A stretch of 23,905 nt of DNA from JACDAS01 sp046262415 (GTDB taxonomy: Bacteria; Actinomycetota; Thermoleophilia; Gaiellales; Gaiellaceae): NCBI GenBank assembly GCA_046262415.1, contig JBHEMU010000133.1:1-23905 (forward strand), in the 5' to 3' direction. The stretch's first letter is position 1. Every line of letters starts with the position of its first letter. The notes beneath the pieces were generated by a model. That model was not told the DNA's origin and did no database searches. It was given only the letters and a program-made list of their open reading frames with translations. Shown piece by piece: positions 1-7,451 of this stretch. A program made the position numbers and the translations under genes.

Positions 1-114
1 AAGCGGCACCCCGGTATCAGACCGAAGACCTTTACGCTCCGCTGCCGGCCGCCCGGAGGAACGCTGCCGAAGCCCCGCCGCGCTTGCCGCCTGCTCGATC
101 AGTATCCGCGGGCG

Positions 115-297
115 ATGCTCTTTCGCATCACGTGGCACGACGGCGTCTACCACGCCCGCTGCGCCGGCCCGATCATCATGCCGGTGATCGAGTTCGAGGG
201 GATCGTGCGGGGCGAGCAGGTTCGAGGCGCCGCGGCGATGTGCGACGACCAGGTCGGCTTCGACATGTGGCAGAGCACGCTCCCTGCTCGGCGCTGA
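115..297 (+). CDS. Possible small hypothetical protein (60 aa)
   Basis: I do not recognise this product. The ATG at 115 opens a 60-residue frame with a hydrophilic, Trp/Cys-containing composition, ending in TGA 15 nt before the convergent stop of the FG-GAP gene. The same frame is open to the left window edge, so the start could lie further upstream or outside the window. A weak TATCCG lies 6 nt before the ATG. There is no clear Shine-Dalgarno sequence and no domain motif. It could be the 3' end of a longer gene, a genuine small protein or a chance frame in GC-rich DNA. Confidence 0.3.
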   Translation: MLFRITWHDGVYHARCAGPIIMPVIEFEGIVRGEQVRGAAAMCDDQVGFDMWQSTLPARR

Positions 298-312
298 GCG
301 TCGCCGGCGCGC

Positions 313-1839
313 CTACCGCTTCGCGGTCGCCTTCCCGATCCAGATCCGCGTGCCGTCCAGCCGCACGGCCTGGAGGCGATACGTGGAGGCGGCGCGGACG
401 CGAGCGCCCGGGTCGAACAGCCGGTGCACGGCTCCCCCGGCGCCGCCGCGGGCGGCGATCAGCGTCCGGTTCAGCTTGACGCCGGAGCGGTAGACGTCGA
501 AGCCGAGGAGCGAGGCCTCCTGTGCCGTGCGCCAGCGGAGTTCGACGCCGTGCGGTGTGCGAAGGGCCGCGAAACCGCGCAGGGCGACCGCGGTTGGCAG
601 CTGTGTCGTGTTGAGCAGGATCGTGGCGTTGCTCGAGTCGTAGTTGGCGACGGCGAGATCGGGCTTGTGGTCGCCGTTCAGGTCGGTGGCCGCGACGAAC
701 GACGGGCTATTGCCGGTGGGTCCGACGGTCTCCACGGTGCCGAAGCCGCCGGCTCCGTCGCCGAGCAGCATCGAGACGGTGCTCGGGGTGTTGAAGACCT
801 GGGGTGTGTTGAGGTAGGCCAGGTCGGTTCTGCCGTCTCCGTTCAGGTCGGCGGCCGCGAGCTGGGCCGGGTTGCCGCCGGCAGCCACCGGTGAGCCGGC
901 CGCTGTGCTGAAGCCGCCGCTGCCGTCGCCGAGCAGGATCGAGATATCCGTCGAGGTGAAGTTGGCGACGGCCAGGTCGGGCTTGCCGTCCCCGTTCAGC
1001 TCCGCGGCCACGACCGAGGACGGGTAGCTGCCGACGGCGACGGGCGACCCGCTGGCAGCGCTGAAGCCGCCGGTGCCGTCGCCAAGGAGGATCGAGACGT
1101 TGTCCAAGCCGTTGTTGGCGACGGCCAGATCGCGCTTGCCGTCCGCGTTCAGGTCTGCCACGGCGAAGGAGAAGAGGTAGTAGCCGTTGCCGCTGGCGAC
1201 TGGCGAACCGGCCGCGAGGCTAAAGCTGCCGGTGCCGTCGCCGAGCAGGAGCGACACCTTGTGCGGGCCGTTCTCGGACCCGTTGGCGACGACCAAGTCG
1301 GTATGACCGTCTCCGTTCAGGTCGGCGGCCGCGAGTCGGTACGGATGGTTGCCGACTGCGATGGGCGGGCCGGTGTCGTTGAGGACGCCGCCCGTACCGT
1401 CGCCGAGCAGGATCGAGACGGTGCCCGAGCCGAAGTTCGTGACTGCGAGATCCGCCTTGCCGTCTCCGTTCAACTCGGCAACAACGACCCTGTTCGGGTT
1501 GCTGCCGGCGAGGACTGGTTTTGGGACGCCGAACCCGCCGGCGCCGTCGCCGAGCAGGATCGAGACGTTCGAGAAGTATCTCGTGACCGCCATGTCGCGT
1601 TTGCCGTCCCCGTTCAGGTCGCCGAACGCGAGCGATGTCGGGTAGCTGCCGGTCGCAACCGGCGACCCCGCAGCGGGCGTAAAGGTCGGATCCGACGCGC
1701 CGGCGCTGCCGGCGACGAGAGCGGCGAAGAGACAGCCCGCGAGGACGAGGCCCAGACAGTGCGGCCGGCCGATCCGACCACGGCGCACATGTGACCACCC
1801 TACGATCTTCCGATCGACCGGTACAGACGCTCCCGGCAT
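313..1839 (-). CDS. Secreted FG-GAP/VCBS repeat protein (seven repeats)
   Basis: This 508-residue protein is predicted to be exported and to fold as an integrin-like beta-propeller. The N-terminus has a basic stretch (RRGRIGR), then a hydrophobic segment ending in Ala-Gly-Ala near residue 50, consistent with a signal peptide. Seven repeats of about 48 residues follow, each with a D-x-N-x-D-G-x-x-D calcium-loop motif (for example DLNGDGKRD, ELNGDGKAD, DLNGDGHTD) and an ILLGDG-type strand. The last roughly 95 residues resemble a fibronectin-III-like domain (LRWRTAQEASLLGFDVYRS). An upstream in-frame ATG exists at 1947, but the ATG at 1839 has GAGAGAGGA about 6 nt ahead and puts the signal peptide at a sensible position. 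Such proteins are usually surface or secreted calcium-binding adhesins or ligand binders; the ligand cannot be inferred. Confidence 0.85.
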   Translation of the reverse strand: MPGASVPVDRKIVGWSHVRRGRIGRPHCLGLVLAGCLFAALVAGSAGASDPTFTPAAGSPVATGSYPTSLAFGDLNGDGKRDMAVTRYFSNVSILLGDGAGGFGVPKPVLAGSNPNRVVVAELNGDGKADLAVTNFGSGTVSILLGDGTGGVLNDTGPPIAVGNHPYRLAAADLNGDGHTDLVVANGSENGPHKVSLLLGDGTGSFSLAAGSPVASGNGYYLFSFAVADLNADGKRDLAVANNGLDNVSILLGDGTGGFSAASGSPVAVGSYPSSVVAAELNGDGKPDLAVANFTSTDISILLGDGSGGFSTAAGSPVAAGGNPAQLAAADLNGDGRTDLAYLNTPQVFNTPSTVSMLLGDGAGGFGTVETVGPTGNSPSFVAATDLNGDHKPDLAVANYDSSNATILLNTTQLPTAVALRGFAALRTPHGVELRWRTAQEASLLGFDVYRSGVKLNRTLIAARGGAGGAVHRLFDPGARVRAASTYRLQAVRLDGTRIWIGKATAKR

Positions 1840-2049
1840 GACCAATCCTCTCTCTATGTCGTCCTCGAGGACAACTGGGCGGCCGATTTGGGAGGCGACC
1901 GGACTTCCCTTTCGCCCATGTCGCCGATCCCATGCCGTTCTTATCATTTTTCAAGAGAACCTGTCTGGGATTCCGTCCTGCCAGCCGCCCAGGTTGTCCC
2001 AGCCAGGACCGAGTGTGTTGAGCTTGCCATCCGCGACCTGGGCCGGGCC

Positions 2050-2175
2050 GTTCGCGGTCAGCATCGGGCCGGGGGCTACCGCTTCAACCCGGTTCGATCT
2101 ACGAGTGGCGGCTGAGCATCGACGGCACCCACCCGCTGCATCTCTTCGCCTGCCGTCACCTCGCTTGTACGAGTG
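2050..2175 (+). pseudogene. Possible frameshifted multicopper-oxidase-like fragment
   Basis: In frame 1 the sequence reads ...GQHRAGGYRFNP up to about 2091. Moving to frame 3 the reading continues as GSIYEWRLSIDGTHPLHLF. The joined product resembles the C-terminal copper-site region of multicopper oxidases, where an EW-x-L strand is followed by H-P-x-H-L. The continuation expected in an active enzyme (HLH) is replaced by HLFACRH. No start codon, upstream cupredoxin domain or clear end is visible, so at most this is a remnant. The resemblance is from memory of the family, and chance similarity in GC-rich DNA is a real alternative. Confidence 0.2.
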
Positions 2176-2288
2176 ACACACCAAGCGCTGAGAGAAACAA
2201 AGGAATACTCCTCAAGACGGCGGTCAGATCAGGCGCGAGGAGATCTCGCAGCTCCACGAGGCTCGCCGTCGAACGAGGTGGCCCCACC

Positions 2289-2308
2289 AGGCCGGCGCGC
2301 GCCGGCCT
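2289..2308. terminator. Perfect 20-bp palindrome, possible terminator
   Basis: AGGCCGGCGC is followed directly by its reverse complement GCGCCGGCCT. It lies 65 nt beyond the stop of the minus-strand small gene at 2374. No T-tract follows, so a terminator role is uncertain, and the site could equally be a protein-binding palindrome. Confidence 0.3.
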
Positions 2309-2373
2309 CCACGCTCGGCGGACGCGACAGCCGGCCGGCCGCCTCCGGGACGCGACCCGCCTGCAGGCGCGCG

Positions 2374-2586
2374 TCACGCGGCTTCGGGCTCGATCAGCTC
2401 GTCCGGATCGCGCGTGTCGAGCCGCTCCTCGAACAGCCGCCGGAGGTGCTCCCCGGACACGCGGGGCTCTGACCGGCGCCGCCGCTGTGAGCCGGGCTCC
2501 ACCGCGATGATCGTCACGTTGTCGTCCCGGTCGCCGTAGCACCGCGCGTAGCACTCCGCCTCGGTCAGGGGCCTCAGTCTCGTCAT
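2374..2586 (-). CDS. Small conserved hypothetical protein (70 aa)
   Basis: The product begins MTRLRPLTEAECYARCYG and is a small, charged, soluble protein with a Cys-x3-Cys pair near its N-terminus, a central basic stretch (QRRRR) and a helical C-terminus (GEHLRRLFEERLD). I believe similar short proteins occur in other high-GC actinobacteria, but no function is known to me. The ATG at 2586 is preferred to the further upstream in-frame ATG at 2655, because the longer form would overlap the divergent OsmC gene and because a TACGGT hexamer lies 7 nt before it. There is no Shine-Dalgarno sequence, consistent with leaderless expression. Confidence 0.65.
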   Translation of the reverse strand: MTRLRPLTEAECYARCYGDRDDNVTIIAVEPGSQRRRRSEPRVSGEHLRRLFEERLDTRDPDELIEPEAA

Positions 2587-2593
2587 GCGCGAG

Positions 2594-2630
2594 ACCGTAC
2601 GCCGCCGGTCGGACGGACTGTGGCTACGGT
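2594..2630. promoter_or_regulatory. Divergent pair of TACGGT -10-like elements
   Basis: The 50-bp gap between the start codons of the small minus-strand gene (2586) and the OsmC-like gene (2637) has TACGGT on each strand: 2599-2594 on minus, 7 nt before the ATG, and 2625-2630 on plus, 6 nt before the GTG. This spacing is what is expected for leaderless transcripts starting at or next to the start codon. No Shine-Dalgarno sequence precedes either gene. Confidence 0.55.
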
Positions 2631-2636
2631 TCGGCC

Positions 2637-3056
2637 GTGAGCGCGCCCCGTGCAAAGCGCTTCGAGTACGCGGCCTCGGTCGACCGGGCCGGACGCATCT
2701 CGGCCGAAGGCGGCGCGCCGCTTGCGCTCGCCGAGGAGTGGTCGCCCGAGGCCCTCGTCCTGGCCGGGCTCGGACGCTGCATCCTGACCAGCCTGGGGTA
2801 CCACGCGAGGCGGGCCGGACTCGACGCGGTCGGCGCGGCCGGCGCGGCGGGCGCCGTGACGAAGCGGGAAGCGGACGGCCGCTACGCGTTCGTCGAGATC
2901 CAGTGCCGCCTCGACGTCGACCTCGAGCCCGCGCCCCCCGGCGAGGAGCTCCAGGCGCTGCTCGCCAAGGCAGAGCGCGACTGCTTCGTCTCGGCGTCCT
3001 TGACGGTCGCGCCCCGGTACGTCTGGCGGGTCAACGGCGAGGACGTGGCGCGCTGA
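2637..3056 (+). CDS. OsmC family protein (peroxiredoxin-like)
   Basis: This 139-residue cytoplasmic protein has the OsmC/Ohr family layout. A Cys lies at the start of a long helix (GLGRCILTSLGYHARRAG, Cys48) and a second Cys near residue 116 (ERDCFVSASL). In characterised Ohr/OsmC proteins such a pair reduces organic hydroperoxides via a reversible disulfide. Full length matches the family (about 140 residues). Start: GTG 2637, preceded at 6 nt by TACGGT and without a Shine-Dalgarno, so probably leaderless. It is the first gene of a compact run with the epimerase and the PLP enzyme, its stop TGA overlapping the next start. Which OsmC subfamily it belongs to, and its substrate, cannot be told from sequence alone. 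Confidence 0.85.
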   Translation: MSAPRAKRFEYAASVDRAGRISAEGGAPLALAEEWSPEALVLAGLGRCILTSLGYHARRAGLDAVGAAGAAGAVTKREADGRYAFVEIQCRLDVDLEPAPPGEELQALLAKAERDCFVSASLTVAPRYVWRVNGEDVAR

Positions 3057-4060
3057 GGCTGCTCGTCCTGGGTGGAACGAAGTTCCTCGGCCGGGCGGCG
3101 GTGGAGGCCGCCCTCGAGCGCGGCCACGACGTGACGCTGTTCAACCGCGGCGAGACGGATCCCGGCCTGTTCCCGGAGGCGGAGCACCTCCGCGGCGACC
3201 GCGACGGCGACCTCTCGGCACTCGCGGGCAGGAGCTGGGACGCCGTGGTCGACCCCTCCGGCTACGTGCCGCGCGTCGTGCGCGCGTCGGGCGAGCTCCT
3301 GTCCGGCGCGGTCGGCCACTACGTGTTCGTCTCCAGCATCTCCGCGTACGCCCCGCCGCTCGCGCGAGGCTTCGGCGAGGAAGCGCCGCTCCTGGAGCTC
3401 GACGACCCCGGCGTGGAGGAGGTGGCCGGCGACACGTACGGCGGGCTGAAGGTCCTGTGCGAGCGCGTGGTCGCGGAGGTGTTCCCGGGGCGTCACGCGA
3501 ACGTCCGGGCGGGGCTGATCGTCGGCCCCCACGATCCGACCGGCCGCTTCACCTACTGGCCCGTCCGGATCGCGCGCGGCGGGGACGTGCTCGCGCCGGG
3601 GAACCCCGGGCGCCAGGTGCAGTTCGTCGACGCCCGTGACCTCGGCTCCTGGCTCGTGACGCTGAGCGAGGAGCGGACCTCCGGAGCGTTCAACGCGACC
3701 GGGCCCGAGCCGCCGGTGACGATGGGAGACCTGCTCGAAGCGTGCAGGCGGGTCGGCGGAAGCGATGCGCGCCTCGTGTGGGTCGACGAGCCGTTCCTGC
3801 TGGAGCGCGAGGTCGGACAGTGGATGGAGCTGCCCCTCTGGCTCGCCGACGGCGACGCGGCGATCCTGCAGGCCGGGGTCGGTCGTGCGGTCGCGGCCGG
3901 GCTTCGCTTTCGCCCGATGGAGGACACGATCCGCGACACGCTCGCGTGGGCGACCCTGGGCGAGGAGACGGGCGGGCTCGCAAGCGGCCTGGAGATCGGC
4001 GAGGCGGGGATGCGGCCCGGGCGGGAGGCGCAGCTGCTCGAGGAATGGGCACGGCGGTGA
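3053..4060 (+). CDS. NAD-dependent epimerase/dehydratase (extended SDR), likely CTG start
   Basis: This is an extended short-chain dehydrogenase/reductase of about 335 residues. A Rossmann dinucleotide motif GGTKFLG occurs within the first 15 residues, followed by VFVSSIS at the catalytic Ser strand and YGGLK, the Tyr-x3-Lys catalytic pair. Later segments (GRQVQFVDARDLG, FNATGPEPPVTMGDLL) match the nucleoside-sugar epimerase-like SDR family. Enzymes of this group act on NAD(P)-bound sugars or related alcohols; the substrate is unknown. The Rossmann strand begins so close to the previous stop that no ATG, GTG or TTG is available. The best start is CTG 3053, overlapping the OsmC stop as CTGA, with GAGGA 9 nt upstream. 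Its stop overlaps the next gene as GTGA, so the two are translationally coupled. Confidence 0.85.
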   Translation: MRLLVLGGTKFLGRAAVEAALERGHDVTLFNRGETDPGLFPEAEHLRGDRDGDLSALAGRSWDAVVDPSGYVPRVVRASGELLSGAVGHYVFVSSISAYAPPLARGFGEEAPLLELDDPGVEEVAGDTYGGLKVLCERVVAEVFPGRHANVRAGLIVGPHDPTGRFTYWPVRIARGGDVLAPGNPGRQVQFVDARDLGSWLVTLSEERTSGAFNATGPEPPVTMGDLLEACRRVGGSDARLVWVDEPFLLEREVGQWMELPLWLADGDAAILQAGVGRAVAAGLRFRPMEDTIRDTLAWATLGEETGGLASGLEIGEAGMRPGREAQLLEEWARR

Positions 4061-5217
4061 GTGCGGTGGCCCTCGACGTCGAAGGCGTCCGCAAACGCTT
4101 TACGGCACTCCGGGGCGACCTCGCGTTCTTCGACGGCCCCGGCGGCACCCAGGTCCCCGACTCGGTGGTCGAGGCGATCGCCCGCTACCTGCGGGAGTCG
4201 AACGCCAACCTGGGAGGACCGTTCCAGACGAGCCGGCGGAGCGACGCGGTCGTGACCGCGGCCAGGCTCGCTGCGGCGGACTTCCTCGGCGCGAGCCCGG
4301 ACGAGGTCCTCTTCGGCGCGAACATGACGACGCTCAACTTCGCGCTCAGCCGGACGGCCGGCCGCGAGCTGCGCGCCGGCGACGAGATCCTGGTCACGCG
4401 CCTCGACCACGACGGCAACGTCGCGCCCTGGCTCGAGCTGGCTCACGATCTCGAGCTGACGGTCCGGTTCGCGGACATCACGCCGGAGGCGACGCTCGAC
4501 CTCGCCGACCTCGAGCGCCGGCTCGGACCGCGCACCCGCGTCGTCGCCTTTCCCTGGGCGTCCAACGCGACGGGCTCCCTCGCCGATGTGGCCCGCGTCG
4601 CCTCACTCGCGCACGAGGCCGGCGCGCTGGCCTGGGTCGACGCGGTCCACTACGCGCCGCACGGCCCGATCGACGTGGCGGCCGCCGGCGCCGACGTGCT
4701 CGTGTGCTCGCCGTACAAGTTCTACGGGCCGCACCTCGGGCTCGCCTTTGCCCGGGCCGAGCTCCTGGAGCGTTGGCGGCCGTACAAGGTGCGCCCGGCC
4801 CCCGAGCGCCCGCTCGGGCATCGCCACGAGACGGGGACGCTGCCGCACGAGCTGCTCGCCGGGTTCACGGCGGCGGTCGAGTACCTCGACTCGCTCGGCT
4901 GGGAGGCGATCCTGGCGCACGAAGGAGAGCTGGGCCGGCGGTTCCTGGAGGGGCTGCCCGCGCGCTGCCGGCTCCACGGGCTGCCGACCATGGAGGGACG
5001 CGTGCCGACCTTCGCCTTCACGGTCGAGGGGCTGTCTCCGGAGGCCGTGGCCGTCCGGCTCGGCGAGCGCGGCTTCGCCGTCTGGCACGGGCACTACTAC
5101 GCGGTCGAGGTGATGCTCCGCCTCGGTCTCGAGGACGGTGCCGTACGCGTCGGGATCGTCCACTACAACACGGCCGGGGAGGTCGACCGGCTGCTCGAGG
5201 AGCTGGCGCTGCTCTGA
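4057..5217 (+). CDS. Class V aminotransferase / cysteine desulfurase-like PLP enzyme
   Basis: This 386-residue fold-type I PLP enzyme resembles the cysteine desulfurase-like subfamily often annotated as 'cysteine desulfurase family protein'. Visible motifs are FDGPGGTQVP near the N-terminus, NMTTLNFALSR, the cofactor Asp/His strand WVDAVHYAPHG, and SPYKFYGPHLG, where Lys is the expected Schiff-base residue. ETGTLPHE follows. The catalytic-Cys loop of classical IscS/SufS enzymes is not evident, so true desulfurase activity should not be assumed. Start: GTG 4057 overlaps the epimerase stop as GTGA, with GAGGA 12 nt upstream. ATG 4045 is an alternative adding four residues, but that ATG directly abuts the GAGGA. 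Last gene of the OsmC-epimerase run. Confidence 0.85.
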   Translation: MSAVALDVEGVRKRFTALRGDLAFFDGPGGTQVPDSVVEAIARYLRESNANLGGPFQTSRRSDAVVTAARLAAADFLGASPDEVLFGANMTTLNFALSRTAGRELRAGDEILVTRLDHDGNVAPWLELAHDLELTVRFADITPEATLDLADLERRLGPRTRVVAFPWASNATGSLADVARVASLAHEAGALAWVDAVHYAPHGPIDVAAAGADVLVCSPYKFYGPHLGLAFARAELLERWRPYKVRPAPERPLGHRHETGTLPHELLAGFTAAVEYLDSLGWEAILAHEGELGRRFLEGLPARCRLHGLPTMEGRVPTFAFTVEGLSPEAVAVRLGERGFAVWHGHYYAVEVMLRLGLEDGAVRVGIVHYNTAGEVDRLLEELALL

Positions 5218-5240
5218 CGGCCGACTGACCGCGAACGGCG

Positions 5241-5270
5241 GCGCGCCCGATTCAGGCGTCGCGGGCCCGC
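5241..5270. terminator. Imperfect GC-rich hairpin between convergent genes
   Basis: GCGCGCCCG (5241-5249) pairs with CGGGCCCGC (5262-5270), eight of nine pairs, around a 12-nt loop. It lies between the convergent ends of the PLP enzyme (5217) and the SIS gene (5300). No T-tract is present, and hairpins of this quality arise often by chance at this GC content. Confidence 0.25.
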
Positions 5271-5299
5271 CGGCGTGCCCAGGACGCGACTGCGCATCT

Positions 5300-6160
5300 T
5301 CATTGGTACGCGGCCCGCGCACGTGCCCAGCGCCCGTCGTCCCGGCGGATCCGGTCGGGATCCACACCTCGCGCCGCGGCCAGGTCGACGGTCAGCAGCT
5401 GGAAGCGGACGATGTCGATCGCCGGGTGCCGGGTCGGCACGAGCGTCACGTCGCACCCGAGCTCGCGGAGCGCCGCCGCCGCGTCCGCCGCACGCTCGGC
5501 CGCCCGCCCTTCCCCCTCGAGGACGAGGGCGCGGACCGACTCGTCCACCGCGGCCAGGTGCCCGTGCAGCAGCTGCTCGGTGTGGTGTGCCTCCGCGGCG
5601 ACGAAGGCACCCTCGCGGAGCTTCAGGGCGGCCTCCTGCGCGGTCGGCCAGTCACGGCCGGCGCCGGCCACCAGCCAGCGGTCGTGTCCGGAGACCGGCT
5701 CGCGCCCGCCGGAGAGCGCCTCCTCCACCGCGTCCGCGAGCCAGGAGACGTCCTCGCAGCGCAGCGCCGCGAGCGCGGCGACCGCGCACGTGTAGCTCGC
5801 CGTGTGGCACCAGCTCTGCTCGATCCCGGGCGTCGCGACCACGACCTCGTCGCAGAGCGCCGCAATCGGGCCCTCGGCGGTGCCGCCGACGAGCCACCGG
5901 GGCCCATCGAACGCGCGTGCGGCCTCCAGCGTCAACGGGGTGTTCCCCTCATGGCTGACGCAGACGAGCACGTCGGCCTCCGGCGGATTCAGGACGGCGT
6001 CGAGCGCCTGCAGCGCCTCCCCGCCGGTCTGCGCGGCGTGGTAGGACGTGCCGCAGCCGGTGAGCACGACGCGGCCCGGCGGTAGACGCTGCTCCACGCG
6101 CAGCGCGCGAAGCCACTCCGGCTGAGCCCCGATCGCGGCCCGCGTCTGTTCACCCGCCAC
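5300..6160 (-). CDS. SIS-domain sugar isomerase-like protein (GlmS isomerase-like)
   Basis: This 286-residue protein has two SIS (sugar isomerase) modules. The first shows LTGCGTSYHAAQTGGEAL and later VCVSHEGNTPLTLEA, phosphosugar-binding loops as in the isomerase half of GlmS. The second shows LVAGAGRDWPTAQEAALKLRE followed by AEAHHTEQLLHGH, resembling the GlmS-type ALKLKE...AE...HG signature. No N-terminal glutaminase domain is present, so it is not a full GlmS; candidates are an amino-sugar deaminase/isomerase or a regulator-like SIS protein. The GTG at 6160 gives a start right at the domain. Only 19 bp separate its start from that of the divergent M16 protease. Confidence 0.8.
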   Translation of the reverse strand: MAGEQTRAAIGAQPEWLRALRVEQRLPPGRVVLTGCGTSYHAAQTGGEALQALDAVLNPPEADVLVCVSHEGNTPLTLEAARAFDGPRWLVGGTAEGPIAALCDEVVVATPGIEQSWCHTASYTCAVAALAALRCEDVSWLADAVEEALSGGREPVSGHDRWLVAGAGRDWPTAQEAALKLREGAFVAAEAHHTEQLLHGHLAAVDESVRALVLEGEGRAAERAADAAAALRELGCDVTLVPTRHPAIDIVRFQLLTVDLAAARGVDPDRIRRDDGRWARARAAYQ

Positions 6161-6179
6161 GCGGATAGCATGGCGGGCG
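6161..6179. promoter_or_regulatory. 19-bp divergent gap with overlapping -10-like elements
   Basis: The start codons of the SIS gene (GTG ending at 6160, minus) and the M16 gene (GTG at 6180, plus) are 19 bp apart. On the plus strand TAGCAT (6166-6171) lies 8 nt before the GTG. On the minus strand CATGCT (6172-6167) lies 6 nt before the other GTG and keeps the A at -11 and T at -7 expected of a -10 element. The two elements share five base pairs, so both promoters, if real, use nearly the same site. Confidence 0.4.
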
Positions 6180-7451
6180 GTGGGGACCTTCGAGCGCGAG
6201 ACCCTCGGCAACGGCCTGCGGGTGCTGACCGCGCCGATGCCGCACGCCCAGTCGGTCACCTGCGTGATCATGTTCGCGGCGGGGTCGCGGTACGAGACGG
6301 CGGCGAACAACGGCATCGCCCACTTCGCCGAGCACATGTTCTTCAAGGGCACGGAGCGGCGGCCGACCGCGCGTGACATCGCCGGCGAGGTCGACGCGAT
6401 CGGCGGCGAGTTCAACGCCTTCACGGGCAAGGAGTACACCGGGTACTACGTCAAGTGCGCCGCCGAGTTCCGCGACACAGCGCTCGACGTGCTCGTCGAC
6501 ATGATCCGCCGCTCGAAGTTCGACGCCGAGGAGATCGAGCGGGAGAAGGGCGTGATCATCGAGGAGATGAACATGTACTACGACACTCCCCGGGACTTCA
6601 TCAGCGGCGTGTTCGACGAGCTCGTCTACGGCGACCACCCGCTCGGCTGGGACACGCTCGGGACAAAGGAAACGATCCGGGACGCCACGCGCGACACGTT
6701 CCTCGACTTCCTCGGCGCCTGGTACAAGCCCTCGCGCATGGTGGTGGGAGTCGGGGGCCGCACCGACGGCGACCTGCTGCCCCGGATCGAGGAGCTGCTC
6801 GGCGACCTCGAGGACGCCCCGACCGGCTCGCCGCCGCCCGCCCGGGTCGCCGCGAACGGCGCGCGGGTGAAGATCCACTCGAAGGCGTCGGACCAGGCCC
6901 ACCTCTGCCTCGGCGTCCCCAGCTACCCGATCGAGCACCCCGACCGCTATGCCCTCCAGCTGGTCTCGACGATCCTCGGCACCGGCATGTCCTCGCGGCT
7001 CTTCACCGAGGTGCGCGAACGGCGCGGGCTCGCCTACTACGTCTACGCGATCAACCACAGCTACGTCGACGCGGGCACCCTGTACTCGCAGGCCGGCGTC
7101 GACGTGAAGCGCGTCGACGAGGCGGTCGAGACGATCGCCCGCGAGCTGCAGCGGATCGCCGCCGAGCCCGTCGACCCGGAGGAGCTGGAGAAGTCGCGCA
7201 GCCTCGCGAAGGGCCGCTTCGTCCTCCAGCTCGAGAGCCCGCAGGGCCTGATTTTGTTCGGCCTGCGCCGGGAGGTGCTCGAGGGGCGCGCCGCCGACCC
7301 GGAGGAGGTGCTCGCCGGCCTGAACGCCGTCACGGCGGAGGACGTCCAGCGCGTCGCAGCCGACGTGATCGGGCGAAACGGGCTGAAGCTGGCGCTGATC
7401 GGCCCGTTCGACAACGGGCCCGAGCGCTTCGAGCGGCTGCTAACTGTTTGA
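6180..7451 (+). CDS. M16 family zinc metallopeptidase (processing peptidase-like)
   Basis: This 423-residue protein is a single-chain-half M16B peptidase. The inverted zinc motif HFAEH (residues 48-52) is followed about 76 residues later by a Glu in IIEEMNMYYD (128/129), completing the HxxEH...E set. The C-terminal half has the R/Y pair segment typical of M16 partners (REVRERRGLAYYVY-like). Related proteins are bacterial homologues of mitochondrial processing peptidase and degrade or trim peptides. All metal and catalytic residues are present, so it should be active. Start: GTG 6180. The 3' end overlaps the convergent TPR-like gene by 12 nt. Confidence 0.9.
   Translation: MGTFERETLGNGLRVLTAPMPHAQSVTCVIMFAAGSRYETAANNGIAHFAEHMFFKGTERRPTARDIAGEVDAIGGEFNAFTGKEYTGYYVKCAAEFRDTALDVLVDMIRRSKFDAEEIEREKGVIIEEMNMYYDTPRDFISGVFDELVYGDHPLGWDTLGTKETIRDATRDTFLDFLGAWYKPSRMVVGVGGRTDGDLLPRIEELLGDLEDAPTGSPPPARVAANGARVKIHSKASDQAHLCLGVPSYPIEHPDRYALQLVSTILGTGMSSRLFTEVRERRGLAYYVYAINHSYVDAGTLYSQAGVDVKRVDEAVETIARELQRIAAEPVDPEELEKSRSLAKGRFVLQLESPQGLILFGLRREVLEGRAADPEEVLAGLNAVTAEDVQRVAADVIGRNGLKLALIGPFDNGPERFERLLTV

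Larger units (their letters stand above)
1840..2373. other. Gene-poor interval of about 530 bp
   Basis: No convincing intact gene is visible between the FG-GAP gene and the small gene ending at 2374. The part next to the FG-GAP start (about 1940-1965) is AT-richer and probably holds its promoter, although no clean -35/-10 pair stands out. The middle holds a possible decayed multicopper-oxidase-like fragment (separate entry). The right part holds a 20-bp perfect palindrome at 2289-2308 and GC-rich low-complexity sequence. Both strands have short open frames with unremarkable translations. Confidence 0.5.

Noticed and set aside
1951..2184. A 77-aa minus-strand open frame upstream of the FG-GAP gene
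   Set aside because: No domain, start signal or conserved-looking motif; it overlaps the possible decayed fragment on the other strand.
2202..2227. GGAAT at 2202 as a SigR promoter on the plus strand
   Set aside because: The position 18 nt downstream reads CAG rather than GTT, and no gene starts nearby on that strand.
4057..5217. A true IscS/SufS cysteine desulfurase
   Set aside because: No catalytic-Cys loop is seen and no Fe-S assembly genes are near; it is only desulfurase-like.
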